Of a stretch of DNA of 37,375 bases, positions 22,260-32,441 are shown in pieces. Within the stretch, counting starts at the first letter, position 1; each line of letters opens with the position of its first letter. Below the pieces are notes generated by a model. That model did not search any database and had not been told where the DNA came from. It saw only the letters and a list, made by a program, of their open reading frames with translations. Where the stretch lies: contig JAQZBU010000035.1 of NCBI GenBank assembly GCA_029237735.1, forward strand, positions 1 through 37,375. Direction: 5' to 3'. Position numbers and translations under genes: made by a program. The stretch comes from Ramlibacter sp. GTDB lineage: Bacteria > Pseudomonadota > Gammaproteobacteria > Burkholderiales > Burkholderiaceae_C.

Positions 22260-25200
22260 ATGGCGAAGTTCTTCATCGACCGGCCGGTCTTTGCGTGGGT
22301 CATCGCGCTGTTCATTCTCGTGCTGGGCGGCGTTGCCGTGTCCCGCTTGCCGGTGGCGCAGTACCCGTCCGTCGCGCCTCCCTCGATCGTGGTGTCGGCG
22401 GTCTACCCCGGCGCCTCGGCGCAGACGCTGGAAGACAGCGTGCTGTCCATCATCGAGCAGGAGATGAACGGCTCGCCCGGCCTGGTGTACATGGAATCGG
22501 TGGCGCAGGCCAACGGAAGCGGCTCCATCAACCTCAATTTCGAGGCGGGCACCAACCCCGACCTTGCGCAGGTGGACGTGCAGAACCGGCTCGCCCGCGC
22601 GGCGCCACGCCTGCCCTCCGCCGTCACGCAGCAGGGCGTTCGCGTGGACAAGGCAAGGTCGAACTTCCTGTTGTTCACGATCCTGTCGTCCGAGAACGCG
22701 GAGTTCGACCCCGTCGCGTTGGGTGACTACGCGTCGCGCGCGGTGCTGCCGGAGCTGCAGCGAATCCCCGGCGTGGGCCAGGCCCAGTTGTTCGGCACCG
22801 AGCGTGCGATGCGCATCTGGGTGGACCCTGCCAAGCTCGTGAGCTTCAACCTCTCGTCGGCCGACGTGAATGCCGCCATCCGCGCCCAGAACGCGCAGGT
22901 GTCGGCCGGCGTGATCGGTGACATGCCCAACATCTCCGGGCAGGGCATCGCTGCCACCGTGGTCGTGAACGGGCAGTTGAACTCCGTCGAACAGTTCGGC
23001 AACATCGTGCTGCGCGCCAATACGGATGGCTCCGCGGTGCGGCTGCGCGACGTGGCGCGCCTGGAGCTGGGCGCGCAAGGCTACGCCGTCTCCGCGAGGC
23101 TGAACGGCCGGCCCTCCACCGGCATCGGCGTGCAGCTGTCGCCCACCGGCAATGCGCTTGCGACGGCAAAAGCGGTGCGCGCACGGATGGAAGAACTCTC
23201 CAAGTTCTTCCCCAAGGGCATGACCTGGTCTATTCCTTACGACAGCTCGCGCTTCGTGAGCATCTCGATATCGCAGGTGGTGGAGACGCTGGCCGAGGCG
23301 ATGATTCTCGTGTTCCTGGTGATGTACCTGTTCCTGCAGAACCTGCGCTACACCGCGATTCCCGCGATCGTGGTGCCGGTGTCCCTGCTCGGGACATTCG
23401 CCGTGCTGCTGGCGCTCGGGTTCTCTATCAACGTGCTGACCATGTTCGGCATGGTGCTGGTGATCGGCATCGTGGTGGACGATGCCATCGTGGTGGTTGA
23501 GAACGTCGAACGCATCATGAGCGAGGAGGGCCTGCCTCCGCGCGACGCCACGATCAAGGCCATGGGCCAGATCCAGGGCGCGATCATCGGCGTGACGGTC
23601 GTGCTGATTTCAGTATTCGTGCCGCTTGCGTTCTTCGGCGGGGCGGTGGGCAACATCTACAAGCAGTTCTCGGCCGTGATGCTGGCGTCGATCGCGTTCT
23701 CGGCCTTCATGGCGCTGTCGCTCACGCCGGCCCTGTGCGCCACGCTCCTTAAGCCGATGGAAGCAGGGCACCATCTGGAGAAGAAAGGCTTCTTCGGCCG
23801 CTTCAACCGGGGTTTCGCGCGCACCGCGAAAGGCTACGAGCGTTTTGTCGCGCGCATCCTGCGGCGCACCGGGCGGGCCCTTGTGGTCTATCTCGCGATC
23901 GTCGCGGCCGTCGGCGTGTTGTTCCTGCGGTTGCCCACATCCTTCCTGCCCAGCGAAGACCAGGGCTACATGCTGGTGAATGTGCAGCTGCCGCCGGGCG
24001 CGACCATCGAGCGCACGACGCGCGTGATGAGCCAAGTGGAAGACTACATCCTCAAGCAGCCGGAAGTGCAGAGCATGGTGAGTGTGATGGGCTTTTCCTT
24101 CTCCGGCCAGGGGCAGAACGCGGGCCTCGCCTTCGTGACACTCAAGGATTGGGACGACCGCAAGGGCAGCGAGCACACCGCGCAGGCCATCGCGGGCCGG
24201 GCGTTCGGCGCGCTCTCGAGCATCCGCGATGCGTTCATCTTCGCGCTGAGCCCGCCGGCCATTCCCGAGCTTGGCACCGCCACGGGCTTCAACTTCCGCC
24301 TGCAGGATCGTGGCGGCAACGGCCATGACGCCCTCGTTGCCGCGCGCAACCAGCTGCTGGGGATGGCGGGACAGAGCAAGGTACTCGCCGGCGTGCGCCC
24401 CGACGGCCTGGAGGACGCGCCGCAGCTGCAGCTGGATATCGACCGCGACAAGGCGAGCGCTCTGGGCGTGAGCTTCGACTCCATCAACTCGGCGCTGTCC
24501 ACGGCGCTCGGTTCGAGCTACGTGAACGACTTCCCGAATCGGGGCCGCCTGCAGCGCGTCGTCGTGCAGGCGGACGCGCCGGCCCGCATGCAGCCGGACG
24601 ACCTGCTGCGGCTCTCGGCGCTGAACAACAAGGGCGCGGCAGTGCCCTTATCGGCCTTCGCCACGACCCGCTGGATCAGCGGGCCGATGCAGACTATCCG
24701 CTACAACGGCTACCCGGCGATGCGCATTTCCGGCGATGCCGCTCCAGGGCGCAGCACCGGCGAGGCGATGGACGAGATGGAGCGGCTCGCGGCGCAGCTG
24801 CCCGCAGGTTTCGCCTACGAGTGGACCGGCCAGTCGCGCGAGGAGAAACTCTCGGGCGCGCAAGCCGTGATCCTGCTGGGCTTCTCGCTGTTGGCTGTGT
24901 TCCTGTGCCTTGCCGCGCTGTATGAAAGCTGGTCGATCCCGATGTCGGTGATTCTGGTGGTTCCGCTGGGCATCGTCGGCGCCCTTCTGGGGGCAACACT
25001 GCGCGACTTCCCCAACGACGTGTACTTCAAGGTGGGTCTTATCACCATCATCGGCCTGTCGGCCAAGAACGCCGTGCTGATCATCGAGTACGCGAAGGAT
25101 CTGCACGCCCAAGGCAAGAGCCTGGTGGATGCGGTGCTGCAAGCCTGCCACCTGCGGTTCCGCCCGATCATCATGACCTCGATGGCTTTCATCCTGGGCG

Positions 25201-25430
25201 TGCTGCCGCTGGTCGTGGCTTCCGGCGCGGGCTCGGCCAGCCAGCGCGCGATCGGCACCGGCGTGATGGGCGGCATGCTCACCGCGACGGCGCTGGCGGT
25301 GCTGTTCGTGCCCGTGTTCTTCGTGGTCGTTCGCGGCTTCTTCAAGGGCAGCGAGCGGCAGCGGCGCTTCTACGCGCACGAGGCACCGACGAACCTGCCC
25401 CCGGGAGCCTCCGCCGGAGACCGCGTATGA
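22260..25430 (+). CDS. RND multidrug efflux permease, HAE1 family (AcrB/MexB-like)
   Basis: The 1056-residue inner-membrane proton/drug antiporter has the standard RND layout: N-terminal helix (FIDRPVFAWVIALFILVLGGVAV), two large periplasmic loops and twelve membrane helices. Proton-relay residues are present: Asp407-Asp408 in VVDDAIVVVENVER, the TM10 Lys in GLSAKNAVLIIEYAKDL, and the TM11 Arg in RFRPIIMTSMAF. The Asp pair even falls at the same numbering as in E. coli AcrB. The substrate range cannot be predicted. The start is nine bases after the adaptor stop, and the 3' end overlaps the outer-membrane gene in an ATGA junction. No TetR or MarR regulator is adjacent. Confidence 0.96.
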   Translation: MAKFFIDRPVFAWVIALFILVLGGVAVSRLPVAQYPSVAPPSIVVSAVYPGASAQTLEDSVLSIIEQEMNGSPGLVYMESVAQANGSGSINLNFEAGTNPDLAQVDVQNRLARAAPRLPSAVTQQGVRVDKARSNFLLFTILSSENAEFDPVALGDYASRAVLPELQRIPGVGQAQLFGTERAMRIWVDPAKLVSFNLSSADVNAAIRAQNAQVSAGVIGDMPNISGQGIAATVVVNGQLNSVEQFGNIVLRANTDGSAVRLRDVARLELGAQGYAVSARLNGRPSTGIGVQLSPTGNALATAKAVRARMEELSKFFPKGMTWSIPYDSSRFVSISISQVVETLAEAMILVFLVMYLFLQNLRYTAIPAIVVPVSLLGTFAVLLALGFSINVLTMFGMVLVIGIVVDDAIVVVENVERIMSEEGLPPRDATIKAMGQIQGAIIGVTVVLISVFVPLAFFGGAVGNIYKQFSAVMLASIAFSAFMALSLTPALCATLLKPMEAGHHLEKKGFFGRFNRGFARTAKGYERFVARILRRTGRALVVYLAIVAAVGVLFLRLPTSFLPSEDQGYMLVNVQLPPGATIERTTRVMSQVEDYILKQPEVQSMVSVMGFSFSGQGQNAGLAFVTLKDWDDRKGSEHTAQAIAGRAFGALSSIRDAFIFALSPPAIPELGTATGFNFRLQDRGGNGHDALVAARNQLLGMAGQSKVLAGVRPDGLEDAPQLQLDIDRDKASALGVSFDSINSALSTALGSSYVNDFPNRGRLQRVVVQADAPARMQPDDLLRLSALNNKGAAVPLSAFATTRWISGPMQTIRYNGYPAMRISGDAAPGRSTGEAMDEMERLAAQLPAGFAYEWTGQSREEKLSGAQAVILLGFSLLAVFLCLAALYESWSIPMSVILVVPLGIVGALLGATLRDFPNDVYFKVGLITIIGLSAKNAVLIIEYAKDLHAQGKSLVDAVLQACHLRFRPIIMTSMAFILGVLPLVVASGAGSASQRAIGTGVMGGMLTATALAVLFVPVFFVVVRGFFKGSERQRRFYAHEAPTNLPPGASAGDRV

Positions 25431-26812
25431 GCGCGCTGTTTCCCCGCATTGCCCCCCTGGCCGTGGCGGCCTGGCTAGCCGGCTGCTCGATGATGCCCGC
25501 CTACGAACGCCCGCCGGCCCCGGTGCCGGGCGACTGGCCCAATGCGGCGGCGGCGACGGGCACGGCCGCCGCCGAGCTGGATTGGCAGGCCTTCTTCGCG
25601 GACGCGCGGTTGCGCCAACTGATCGGCATCGCGCTGCGCAACAACCGCGACCTGCGCGTGGCGGTACTGAACATCGAGCAGGCCCGCGCGCAGTACGACA
25701 TCCGCCGGGCCGATCGCTTTCCGACTGTGAATGCGGCGGCCAGCGGGTCGCGCACGCCTGCTTCCGACGGCGGCACGAACAAAGCCTACACGGCGGGCCT
25801 GGCCGTCACCGCCTGGGAGATCGACCTGTTCGGGCGCGTGGCCAGCCTGGGCGAAGCCGCCCTGGCGCAGTACCTGGGCACGGAAGAGGGTCGCAAGGCC
25901 GCGCAGGTCAGCCTCGTCGCGAGCGTCGCCAACACCTGGCTCGCCCTGGTGGCGGACGACGAGCTGCTCGCGCTCACGCGCCAGACGCTGGCCACTCGCG
26001 AGGAATCGCTGCGGCTCACGCGCCTGCGATTCGAGAACGGCGCAGCGTCCGAACTGGACTTCCGCCAATCGCAATCCTTGTTCGAAGGCGCCCGCGTCGC
26101 GCTCGCGCAGCAGCAGCGACAGCGCGCGCAAGACCTCAACGCACTCGCGCTGTTGCTGGGCGAGCCTGTGCCTGCGGACCTGCAAGCGCCTGTGACGATG
26201 GCATCACTGGCGCTGCCGGACCTACCGGCCGGCATGCCGTCCGAAGTGCTGGCGCGCCGGCCCGACGTGCGCCAGGCCGAGCAGCAGCTGATCGCCGCCA
26301 ACGCCAACATCGGCGCGGCACGGGCGGCGTTTTTCCCGCGCATCTCGTTGACGGCCGGCGTAGGCAGCGCAAGTAGCCAACTGTCGGGCCTGTTCCAGGG
26401 CGGCTCCTGGGGCTGGACGGCGGCCCCGCAGCTCTTGCTGCCCATCTTCGACGCTGGCCGCAACAGCGCTGGCCTGCGGTCGGCCAACGTTTCGCGCGAC
26501 ATCGCCGTGGCCCAGTACGAGAAGGCGATCCAGACGGCTTTCCGCGAAGTGGCGGACGCCCTGGCCGGTCGCGCCACGCTCGGCGAGCAACTGCAGGCGC
26601 AGGGCAACGTAGCGGAGGCGGAAGCAGTGCGGTTCCGTCTTTCCGAACTGCGCTACAACAACGGCGTGTCGAGCTATCTCGATTTGCTGGATGCGCAGCG
26701 CTCGCTGTTTGCCGCGAGGCAGGCGCTGATCCAGACCCGGTTGGCGCAACTGCAGAACCAGGTGCTCCTGTATCGCGCGCTCGGCGGTGGCTGGAGCGGC
26801 GCGACGCAGTAA
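25427..26812 (+). CDS. Outer-membrane efflux lipoprotein (NodT/OprM family)
   Basis: This 461-residue TolC-type channel protein completes the tripartite pump. It has a lipoprotein signal with lipobox LAGC (Cys20) followed by SMMPAYERPPAPVPGDW, typical of NodT-family factors. Two repeats of coiled helices and strands are visible, including LIGIALRNNRDLRVAVLNI, YTAGLAVTAWEIDLFGRV and the second-half counterpart SWGWTAAPQLLLPIFDAGR. It overlaps the permease stop by four bases, so translation is coupled. Its stop lies only two bases from the stop of the convergent dctM, leaving no room for a terminator between them. Confidence 0.95.
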   Translation: MSALFPRIAPLAVAAWLAGCSMMPAYERPPAPVPGDWPNAAAATGTAAAELDWQAFFADARLRQLIGIALRNNRDLRVAVLNIEQARAQYDIRRADRFPTVNAAASGSRTPASDGGTNKAYTAGLAVTAWEIDLFGRVASLGEAALAQYLGTEEGRKAAQVSLVASVANTWLALVADDELLALTRQTLATREESLRLTRLRFENGAASELDFRQSQSLFEGARVALAQQQRQRAQDLNALALLLGEPVPADLQAPVTMASLALPDLPAGMPSEVLARRPDVRQAEQQLIAANANIGAARAAFFPRISLTAGVGSASSQLSGLFQGGSWGWTAAPQLLLPIFDAGRNSAGLRSANVSRDIAVAQYEKAIQTAFREVADALAGRATLGEQLQAQGNVAEAEAVRFRLSELRYNNGVSSYLDLLDAQRSLFAARQALIQTRLAQLQNQVLLYRALGGGWSGATQ

Positions 26813-26814
26813 GG

Positions 26815-28110
26815 CTACATCTTCGAGGGCAGCCAGACGGCGATGCCGGGGAAGAACCACAGCAGCAGCACCATCAGGCACATCAGGAAGAAGAAGGGCA
26901 TGGTGACCCTCGCGATCCAGCCGATATCCTTGCCCGTCATGCCCTGTAGCACGAAGAGGTTGAAGCCCACCGGCGGCGTTATCTGCGCCATCTCCACAAC
27001 CACCACGATGAAGATGCCGAACCAGATCAGGTCGATGCCCGCGGCCTGCACGGTGGGCAGGATCACGCCCATGGTCAGCACCACCATCGAGATGCCGTCG
27101 AGGAAGCAGCCGAGGATGATGTAGAAGACGGCCAGCGCGACCATCAGGAAGAACGGCGAAAGCCCCATCCCCGTAACGACCTCCGCGAGGTGCCGGGGCA
27201 GGCCGATGTAGCCCATGGACAGCGTGAGGAAGGCCGCGCCCGCGAGGATCAGGGCGATCATGCAGTACAGGCGCGTGGCGCCCATGAGCGACTCGCGAAA
27301 GGTCTGCCAGTTCAGCGAGCGCTGCACGCCGGAGATGATGAGCGACCCCACCACGCCCACGGCGGCGGCCTCCGTCGCGGTAGCAACGCCGCTGTAGATC
27401 GAGCCGAGCACCGCCCCGATCAGCACCACCACGGGGATCAGGTGGCGCGAGTCGTACAGCTTCTCCTTCAAGGTCTCGGTGCGGTCCGGCACCGGGATGC
27501 GGTGCTTGTTCATCAGCGCCCAGATGGCGAGGTAGCCGGAGAACAGGGACGCCAGAACGATGCCGGGGATGATGCCGGCGACGAACAGCTTTGCGATCGA
27601 CACGTCGGCCGAGACGCCATACACGATCATGATGATCGAGGGCGGAATGAGCAGGCCCAGCGTGCCGGCGCCGGCCAACGAGCCGATCGTGATGTCCTCC
27701 GGGTAGCCGCGCTTGCCCAGCTCGGGAAGCGTCATCTTGCCGATCGTCGCGCAGGTCGCTGCCGAGGAGCCGGATACGGCGGCGAAAATCGTGCAGCCGA
27801 TCACATTGGTGTGCAGCAGGCGGCCGGGCAGGCGGCCGACCCACGGTGCGAGGCCGCGAAACATGCTTTCGCTCAGCTTGGTGCGAAAGAGGATTTCCCC
27901 CATCCAGATGAAAAGGGGCAAGGCAGTGAGCGTCCAGCTCGAAGCCGACCCCCAGACCGTCACCGCCATCGCGTCGCCCGCGGGCCGCGCGGAGAACAGC
28001 TGCATGCCGATCCAGGCGACACCCGCAAGTGTGAGGCCGATCCAGACGCTGCTGCCCAAGAGGGCGAACAGCGCCACGATCAGCAAAGTGGTGATGAGGA
28101 CGTCATTCAT
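26815..28110 (-). CDS. dctM: TRAP transporter large permease subunit (second system)
   Basis: The 431-residue DctM protein is intact, with conserved stretches such as AAVSGSSAATCATIGKMTLPEL, GSLAGAGTLGLLIPPSIIMIVYG and VEMAQITPPVGFNLFVLQGMTG, typical of the Na+/solute symport subunit. It starts inside the end of dctQ (eight-base overlap). It reads toward, and stops two bases short of, the end of the opposite-strand efflux operon. Its solute-binding protein is probably the dctP gene at 19174-20139, the only nearby one on the same strand that is not TakP-like. Confidence 0.95.
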   Translation of the reverse strand: MNDVLITTLLIVALFALLGSSVWIGLTLAGVAWIGMQLFSARPAGDAMAVTVWGSASSWTLTALPLFIWMGEILFRTKLSESMFRGLAPWVGRLPGRLLHTNVIGCTIFAAVSGSSAATCATIGKMTLPELGKRGYPEDITIGSLAGAGTLGLLIPPSIIMIVYGVSADVSIAKLFVAGIIPGIVLASLFSGYLAIWALMNKHRIPVPDRTETLKEKLYDSRHLIPVVVLIGAVLGSIYSGVATATEAAAVGVVGSLIISGVQRSLNWQTFRESLMGATRLYCMIALILAGAAFLTLSMGYIGLPRHLAEVVTGMGLSPFFLMVALAVFYIILGCFLDGISMVVLTMGVILPTVQAAGIDLIWFGIFIVVVVEMAQITPPVGFNLFVLQGMTGKDIGWIARVTMPFFFLMCLMVLLLWFFPGIAVWLPSKM

Positions 28111-28612
28111 TGTGCAATGCCTCTTCAGGCCCGGTGTTCCCGCGCCTGCCCATGAGTTCCAGCACCCAGTCGTCCACGAATGCGATGAACAGGATCACCG
28201 TGCCGACGGCCATGGCCATCTGCGGGATCCACAGGGGCGTCGCGTCGCTGCTGGTGGACATATCGTTGATGGCGCGCGAAACCCAGGCCAGACGCACCGA
28301 GTAGTAGGCGAACAGGCCCGACAGGCCGATGGCGGCCGAGAGCGCCCACATCTCCAGCGCGTGGCGCCCGCGCGGCGCGAGCCGGCCGAGCAACAAGGTG
28401 ACCCGGATGTGCTCATTGCGCTTGAGGGTATGGGCCAAGGCCAGGAAACCTGCCGCAGCCATGCTGTAGCCCGCGTAGGCGTCGGTGCCTGGCACGTGGA
28501 AGCCGAACTGGCGGCTCGTGATGGACAGCAGCACCATCACGAGCACGCCGATCATCGACAGTGCGGCCAGCCAGGCTGCGCCGTCATACAAGAAATCCAG
28601 CAGTCGTCGCAT
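28103..28612 (-). CDS. dctQ: TRAP transporter small permease subunit (second system)
   Basis: The product is a 169-residue DctQ with four hydrophobic segments (LAALSMIGVLVMVLLSI, YSMAAAGFLALAHTL, ALSAAIGLSGLFAYYSV and MAVGTVILFIAFVDDWV) and the RNEHIRVTLLLGRL motif after helix 2. ATG 28612 is chosen because it begins directly with MRRLLDFLYDG and has GGGA upstream; an in-frame ATG at 28651 would add 13 residues. The stop overlaps the dctM start by eight bases. It is divergent from the 5-oxoprolinase gene with about 170 bases between the starts, which suggests joint regulation. Confidence 0.9.
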   Translation of the reverse strand: MRRLLDFLYDGAAWLAALSMIGVLVMVLLSITSRQFGFHVPGTDAYAGYSMAAAGFLALAHTLKRNEHIRVTLLLGRLAPRGRHALEMWALSAAIGLSGLFAYYSVRLAWVSRAINDMSTSSDATPLWIPQMAMAVGTVILFIAFVDDWVLELMGRRGNTGPEEALHNE

Positions 28613-28783
28613 AAGAGTCCCGTCGTTGTGTCCCTGATCCAGGTTTCTCATTCTTGGTCAACGTCAGCGCCGGGCAGGCCTGGATGAAGCATTCTCCCTC
28701 AAGCCCGGCCGATTTCTGCCGATGTTGCAGCATCACGGCGCTTTCTCGATATATTGCCAGGGTAAACAGCCGATTCTGACCAC

Positions 28784-31700
28784 ATGACTGATCCTCAACA
28801 AGCCATTGTTTCTGCCTCGCGGCCGCGCTGGCAGTTCTGGATAGACCGCGGCGGCACGTTCACCGACATCGTGGCCAAGCGGCCGGAGGGTGAGCTGCTC
28901 ACCTATAAGCTGCTGTCAGACAACCCCGAACAGTACAAGGACGCCGCCGTCGCGGGAATCCGCCACCTGCTCGGATTGAAGACGGGCGAGCCGGTAACGC
29001 CCGAGGTGGTCGAGTGCGTGAAGATGGGCACCACCGTGGCGACCAACGCCCTGCTGGAGCGCAAGGGTGAGCCGACACTGCTGGTCACGACCAGGGGCTT
29101 TCGCGATGCGCTGCGTATCGCCTACCAGAACCGTCCGCGCCTGTTCGACCGCAACATCGTGCTGCCCGAACTTCTCTACTCGTCGGTGATCGAGGCGCGC
29201 GAGCGCGTCGCGGCGCAGGGCGAGGTGATCGAACCGCTGGACGACGTGCTGCTGCGCAAGGACCTGGAGGCGGCGTTCCGGCGCGGGCTGCGCAGCGTGG
29301 CCATCGTCTTCATGCACGGCTATCGCTTCACGGCGCATGAGCAGGCCGCCAAGCGCATCGCGAATGAGGTCGGTTTCACGCAAATCAGCACCTCGCATGA
29401 GACGAGCCCGATGATGAAGTTCGTCAGCCGTGGAGACACCACCGTGGTGGACGCCTACCTGTCGCCCATCCTGCGCCGCTATGTGGAGCAGGTGGCCGCG
29501 GAGATGCCGGGCGTGAAGTTGTTCTTCATGCAATCGTCGGGCGGGCTCACCGATGCCCATGCCTTCCAGGGCAAGGACGCGATTCTCTCCGGCCCGGCAG
29601 GCGGCATCGTGGGCATGGCCCGAACAGCGAAGCTTGGCGGCCACGACAAGGTCATCGGCTTCGACATGGGCGGAACGTCCACGGACGTTTCGCACTACGC
29701 GGGCGAGTTCGAGCGCGAGTTCGAGACGCAGGTGGCGGGCGTGCGCATGCGCGCCCCGATGATGAGCATCCACACCGTGGCGGCCGGTGGCGGCTCGATC
29801 CTCGAGTTCGACGGCTCGCGTTTTCGCGTCGGGCCGCAAAGCGCTGGCGCCAACCCGGGCCCCGCGAGCTACCGCCGCGGCGGGCCGTTGGCGGTGACCG
29901 ATGCGAACGTGATGGTCGGCAAGATCCAGCCGCGCTACTTCCCGAGAGTGTTCGGGCCGAAGGCCGACGAGCCACTGAGCCAGGACGTGGTCACGGCGAA
30001 GTTCAACGAACTGGCCGGCAGGACCGGCCGCAGCGCGGAAGTGGTGGCCGAAGGCTTTATCAACATCGCAGTGCAGCAGATGGCCAACGCCATCAAGAAA
30101 ATCTCGGTGGCCCGCGGCTATGACGTCACGCGTTATACCTTGCAGTGCTTCGGCGGCGCGGGCGGGCAGCACGCGTGCATGGTGGCGGACGCGCTGGGCA
30201 TGAGCCGCGTTTTCGTACACCCGCTGGCGGGCGTACTCTCGGCGTACGGTATGGGGCTGGCGGATCAGAACGCCATCCGCGAACAGGCAATCGAACTGCC
30301 GCTGGCGCAGGAGACCCTGCCAGTTGTGGCCGAACGGCTGGACGCCTTGGGCGCCGCGGCGAAGGCTGAACTGGAGCGCCAGCAGGTGAGCGCCGGCGCC
30401 GTGACATTGCATTTGCGTGTGCACGTCCGCTATGAGGGGAGCGACTCGGCACTGGTGGTTCCTTTCGGCGATCTGGAGACTATCGTTGCCGGCTTCGAGG
30501 CGGCGTACCGGCAGCGCTTCGCCTTCCTCATGAAGGGCAAACGCATGATGGTCGAGGCCGTCTCCGTGGAGGCTGTGGTTGCGGGAGGTGCGCCGACTGA
30601 GCCGCGCCATGAAGTGCATCCCGTGCGCGACGTGCCGCGGCGAGAGACGGTGCGGATGTATTCGGGTGGGCAATGGCATGAGGCGGCCCTCGTGGTGCGA
30701 GAGGACTTGCGTCCCGGTGACCTCATCCCCGGCCCGGCCATCATCGCCGAGAAGAACGCGACCACCGTCGTTGAGCCAGGCTGGGAAGCGAAACTGACAG
30801 CGCTCGACCACATCGTGCTGGACCGCCGTGTGCCGCGTGCGACTAAATACGCCGCGGGCACGAGCGTGGACCCGGTGTTGCTGGAGGTGTTCAACAACCT
30901 CTTCATGAACATCGCCGAGCAGATGGGCCTTCAGCTGCAAAACACCGCCTACTCGGTGAACATCAAGGAGCGGCTGGATTTCTCATGCGCGTTGTTCGAC
31001 GCACAGGGCAACCTGATCGCCAACGCGCCGCACATGCCCGTGCACCTGGGCTCGATGGGCGAAAGCATCAAGACCGTGATCCGCGAGAACGCGGGCCGAA
31101 TGTCCCCCGGCGATGTGTATGTCCTGAACGATCCGTATCACGGCGGCACGCACCTGCCCGACGTCACGGTGATCACGCCGGTCTATCTCGGCGCCGCGGG
31201 GTCTTCGACAGGCTCGGACCGATCGGATGTTCCGATGTTCTACGTCGGCTCGCGCGGCCACCACGCCGACATTGGCGGCACGACGCCCGGCTCCATGCCG
31301 CCGTTCTCGACGACGATCGATGAGGAGGGCGTGCAGATCAACAACGTCAAGCTGGTCGACCGCGGCACGCTGCGCGATGCGGAGATGCTGGCGCTGCTGC
31401 GCAGCGGCACCTACCCGAGCCGCAACCCCGAGCAGAACATGGCGGACCTGAAGGCGCAAATCGCCGCCAATGAGAAAGGTGTGCAGGAACTGCGCAAGAT
31501 GGTCGACCAGTTCGGGCTGGACGTGGTGCAGGCCTACATGCGACACGTGCAGGACAACGCCGAGGAGTCCGTGCGCCGAGTGATCACGAAGCTCAAGGAC
31601 GGCCTGTACACGCTGCCCCTGGACAACGGCGCCCAGATCAAGGCCGCCATTCGCGTCGATGCGGCCAACCGCAGCGCGGAGATCGACTTCACCGGCACCT

Positions 31701-32422
31701 CGCTCCAGCAGGTCAACAACTTCAACGCGCCCACGGCGGTCTGCATGGCGGCGGTGCTCTATGTGTTCCGCACACTGGTGGACGACGATATCCCGCTGAA
31801 TGCGGGGTGCCTCAAGCCGCTCAAGGTCATCATCCCGCCCGGCTCCATGCTGAACCCGAACCCGCCGGCCTCCGTGGTGGCGGGCAACGTCGAGACATCG
31901 ATGTGCATCACCAACACGCTCTACGGAGCGCTGGGCGTGATGGCGGCCAGCCAGTGCACGATGAATAATTTCACCTTCGGCAACGCAAGGCACCAGTACT
32001 ACGAGACCATCTCCGGCGGCAGCGGCGCGGGCGAGGGCTTCGACGGGACGAGCGTGGTGCAAACGCACATGACGAACTCGCGGCTCACGGATCCGGAAGT
32101 GCTGGAGTTTCGTTTCCCCGTGCGGCTGGAGAGTTACGAACTCCGCAAGGGCTCGGGCGGGGCAGGCCGCTGGAAGGGGGGCGACGGCGGTGTACGGCGC
32201 GTGCGCTTCCTAGAAGAAATGACCGCCAGCATCCTGTCGAACGGACGCAAGTACGGCTCCTTCGGCATGGCCGGCGGCCTGCCGGGGCAAGTGGGCATCA
32301 ACCGCGTCATCCGCACCGATGGCAAGGTGGAGGAGCTGGGCCACATCGGGCAAGCCGAGATGAAGCCCGGCGACATTTTCGAGATCCACACGCCGGGTGG
32401 CGGCGGCTACGGCGCCGCGTGA
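28784..32422 (+). CDS. 5-oxoprolinase (ATP-hydrolysing), fused HyuA-HyuB hydantoinase/oxoprolinase family
   Basis: The 1212-residue protein joins both halves of the hydantoinase/oxoprolinase family. The HyuA half begins [14 protein letters not shown] (GGTFTD at residues 23-28), with the nucleotide-binding motif [12 protein letters not shown] further on. The HyuB half starts near residue 695 ([13 protein letters not shown]) and includes [28 protein letters not shown] and the end [10 protein letters not shown]. Such fusions open 5-oxoproline (pyroglutamate) to glutamate at the cost of ATP, although hydantoin-type substrates are possible. Residues about 806-815 ([10 protein letters not shown]) are encoded by a palindromic genome repeat inserted in frame. 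Start ATG 28784 follows no strong ribosome-binding site. Divergent dctQM may import the substrate. Confidence 0.92.
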   Translation: MTDPQQAIVSASRPRWQFWIDRGGTFTDIVAKRPEGELLTYKLLSDNPEQYKDAAVAGIRHLLGLKTGEPVTPEVVECVKMGTTVATNALLERKGEPTLLVTTRGFRDALRIAYQNRPRLFDRNIVLPELLYSSVIEARERVAAQGEVIEPLDDVLLRKDLEAAFRRGLRSVAIVFMHGYRFTAHEQAAKRIANEVGFTQISTSHETSPMMKFVSRGDTTVVDAYLSPILRRYVEQVAAEMPGVKLFFMQSSGGLTDAHAFQGKDAILSGPAGGIVGMARTAKLGGHDKVIGFDMGGTSTDVSHYAGEFEREFETQVAGVRMRAPMMSIHTVAAGGGSILEFDGSRFRVGPQSAGANPGPASYRRGGPLAVTDANVMVGKIQPRYFPRVFGPKADEPLSQDVVTAKFNELAGRTGRSAEVVAEGFINIAVQQMANAIKKISVARGYDVTRYTLQCFGGAGGQHACMVADALGMSRVFVHPLAGVLSAYGMGLADQNAIREQAIELPLAQETLPVVAERLDALGAAAKAELERQQVSAGAVTLHLRVHVRYEGSDSALVVPFGDLETIVAGFEAAYRQRFAFLMKGKRMMVEAVSVEAVVAGGAPTEPRHEVHPVRDVPRRETVRMYSGGQWHEAALVVREDLRPGDLIPGPAIIAEKNATTVVEPGWEAKLTALDHIVLDRRVPRATKYAAGTSVDPVLLEVFNNLFMNIAEQMGLQLQNTAYSVNIKERLDFSCALFDAQGNLIANAPHMPVHLGSMGESIKTVIRENAGRMSPGDVYVLNDPYHGGTHLPDVTVITPVYLGAAGSSTGSDRSDVPMFYVGSRGHHADIGGTTPGSMPPFSTTIDEEGVQINNVKLVDRGTLRDAEMLALLRSGTYPSRNPEQNMADLKAQIAANEKGVQELRKMVDQFGLDVVQAYMRHVQDNAEESVRRVITKLKDGLYTLPLDNGAQIKAAIRVDAANRSAEIDFTGTSLQQVNNFNAPTAVCMAAVLYVFRTLVDDDIPLNAGCLKPLKVIIPPGSMLNPNPPASVVAGNVETSMCITNTLYGALGVMAASQCTMNNFTFGNARHQYYETISGGSGAGEGFDGTSVVQTHMTNSRLTDPEVLEFRFPVRLESYELRKGSGGAGRWKGGDGGVRRVRFLEEMTASILSNGRKYGSFGMAGGLPGQVGINRVIRTDGKVEELGHIGQAEMKPGDIFEIHTPGGGGYGAA
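31201..31226. repeat. Dispersed palindromic repeat fragment inserted in frame within the 5-oxoprolinase gene
   Basis: The segment contains CTTCGACAGGCTCGGACCGA followed by TCGG, a close variant of the CTTCGACAGGCTCAG...CGAACGG element that I recall as abundant between genes in many proteobacteria. Here it is read as [10 protein letters not shown], between the beta strand VITPVYLGA and the conserved [11 protein letters not shown], where family members usually have only a few residues. Confidence 0.6.
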
Positions 32423-32441
32423 GGCGCCGCAATTTCAGCAC

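Noticed and set aside
28725-28755. Sigma70 promoter for the 5-oxoprolinase gene (TTGCAG and TATATT)
   Set aside because: The 19-base spacing is too long and the hexamers are weak, so it is not listed as a feature.
28916-30940. 674-codon minus-strand frame inside the 5-oxoprolinase gene
   Set aside because: Antisense shadow; the plus strand carries conserved HyuA motifs throughout.
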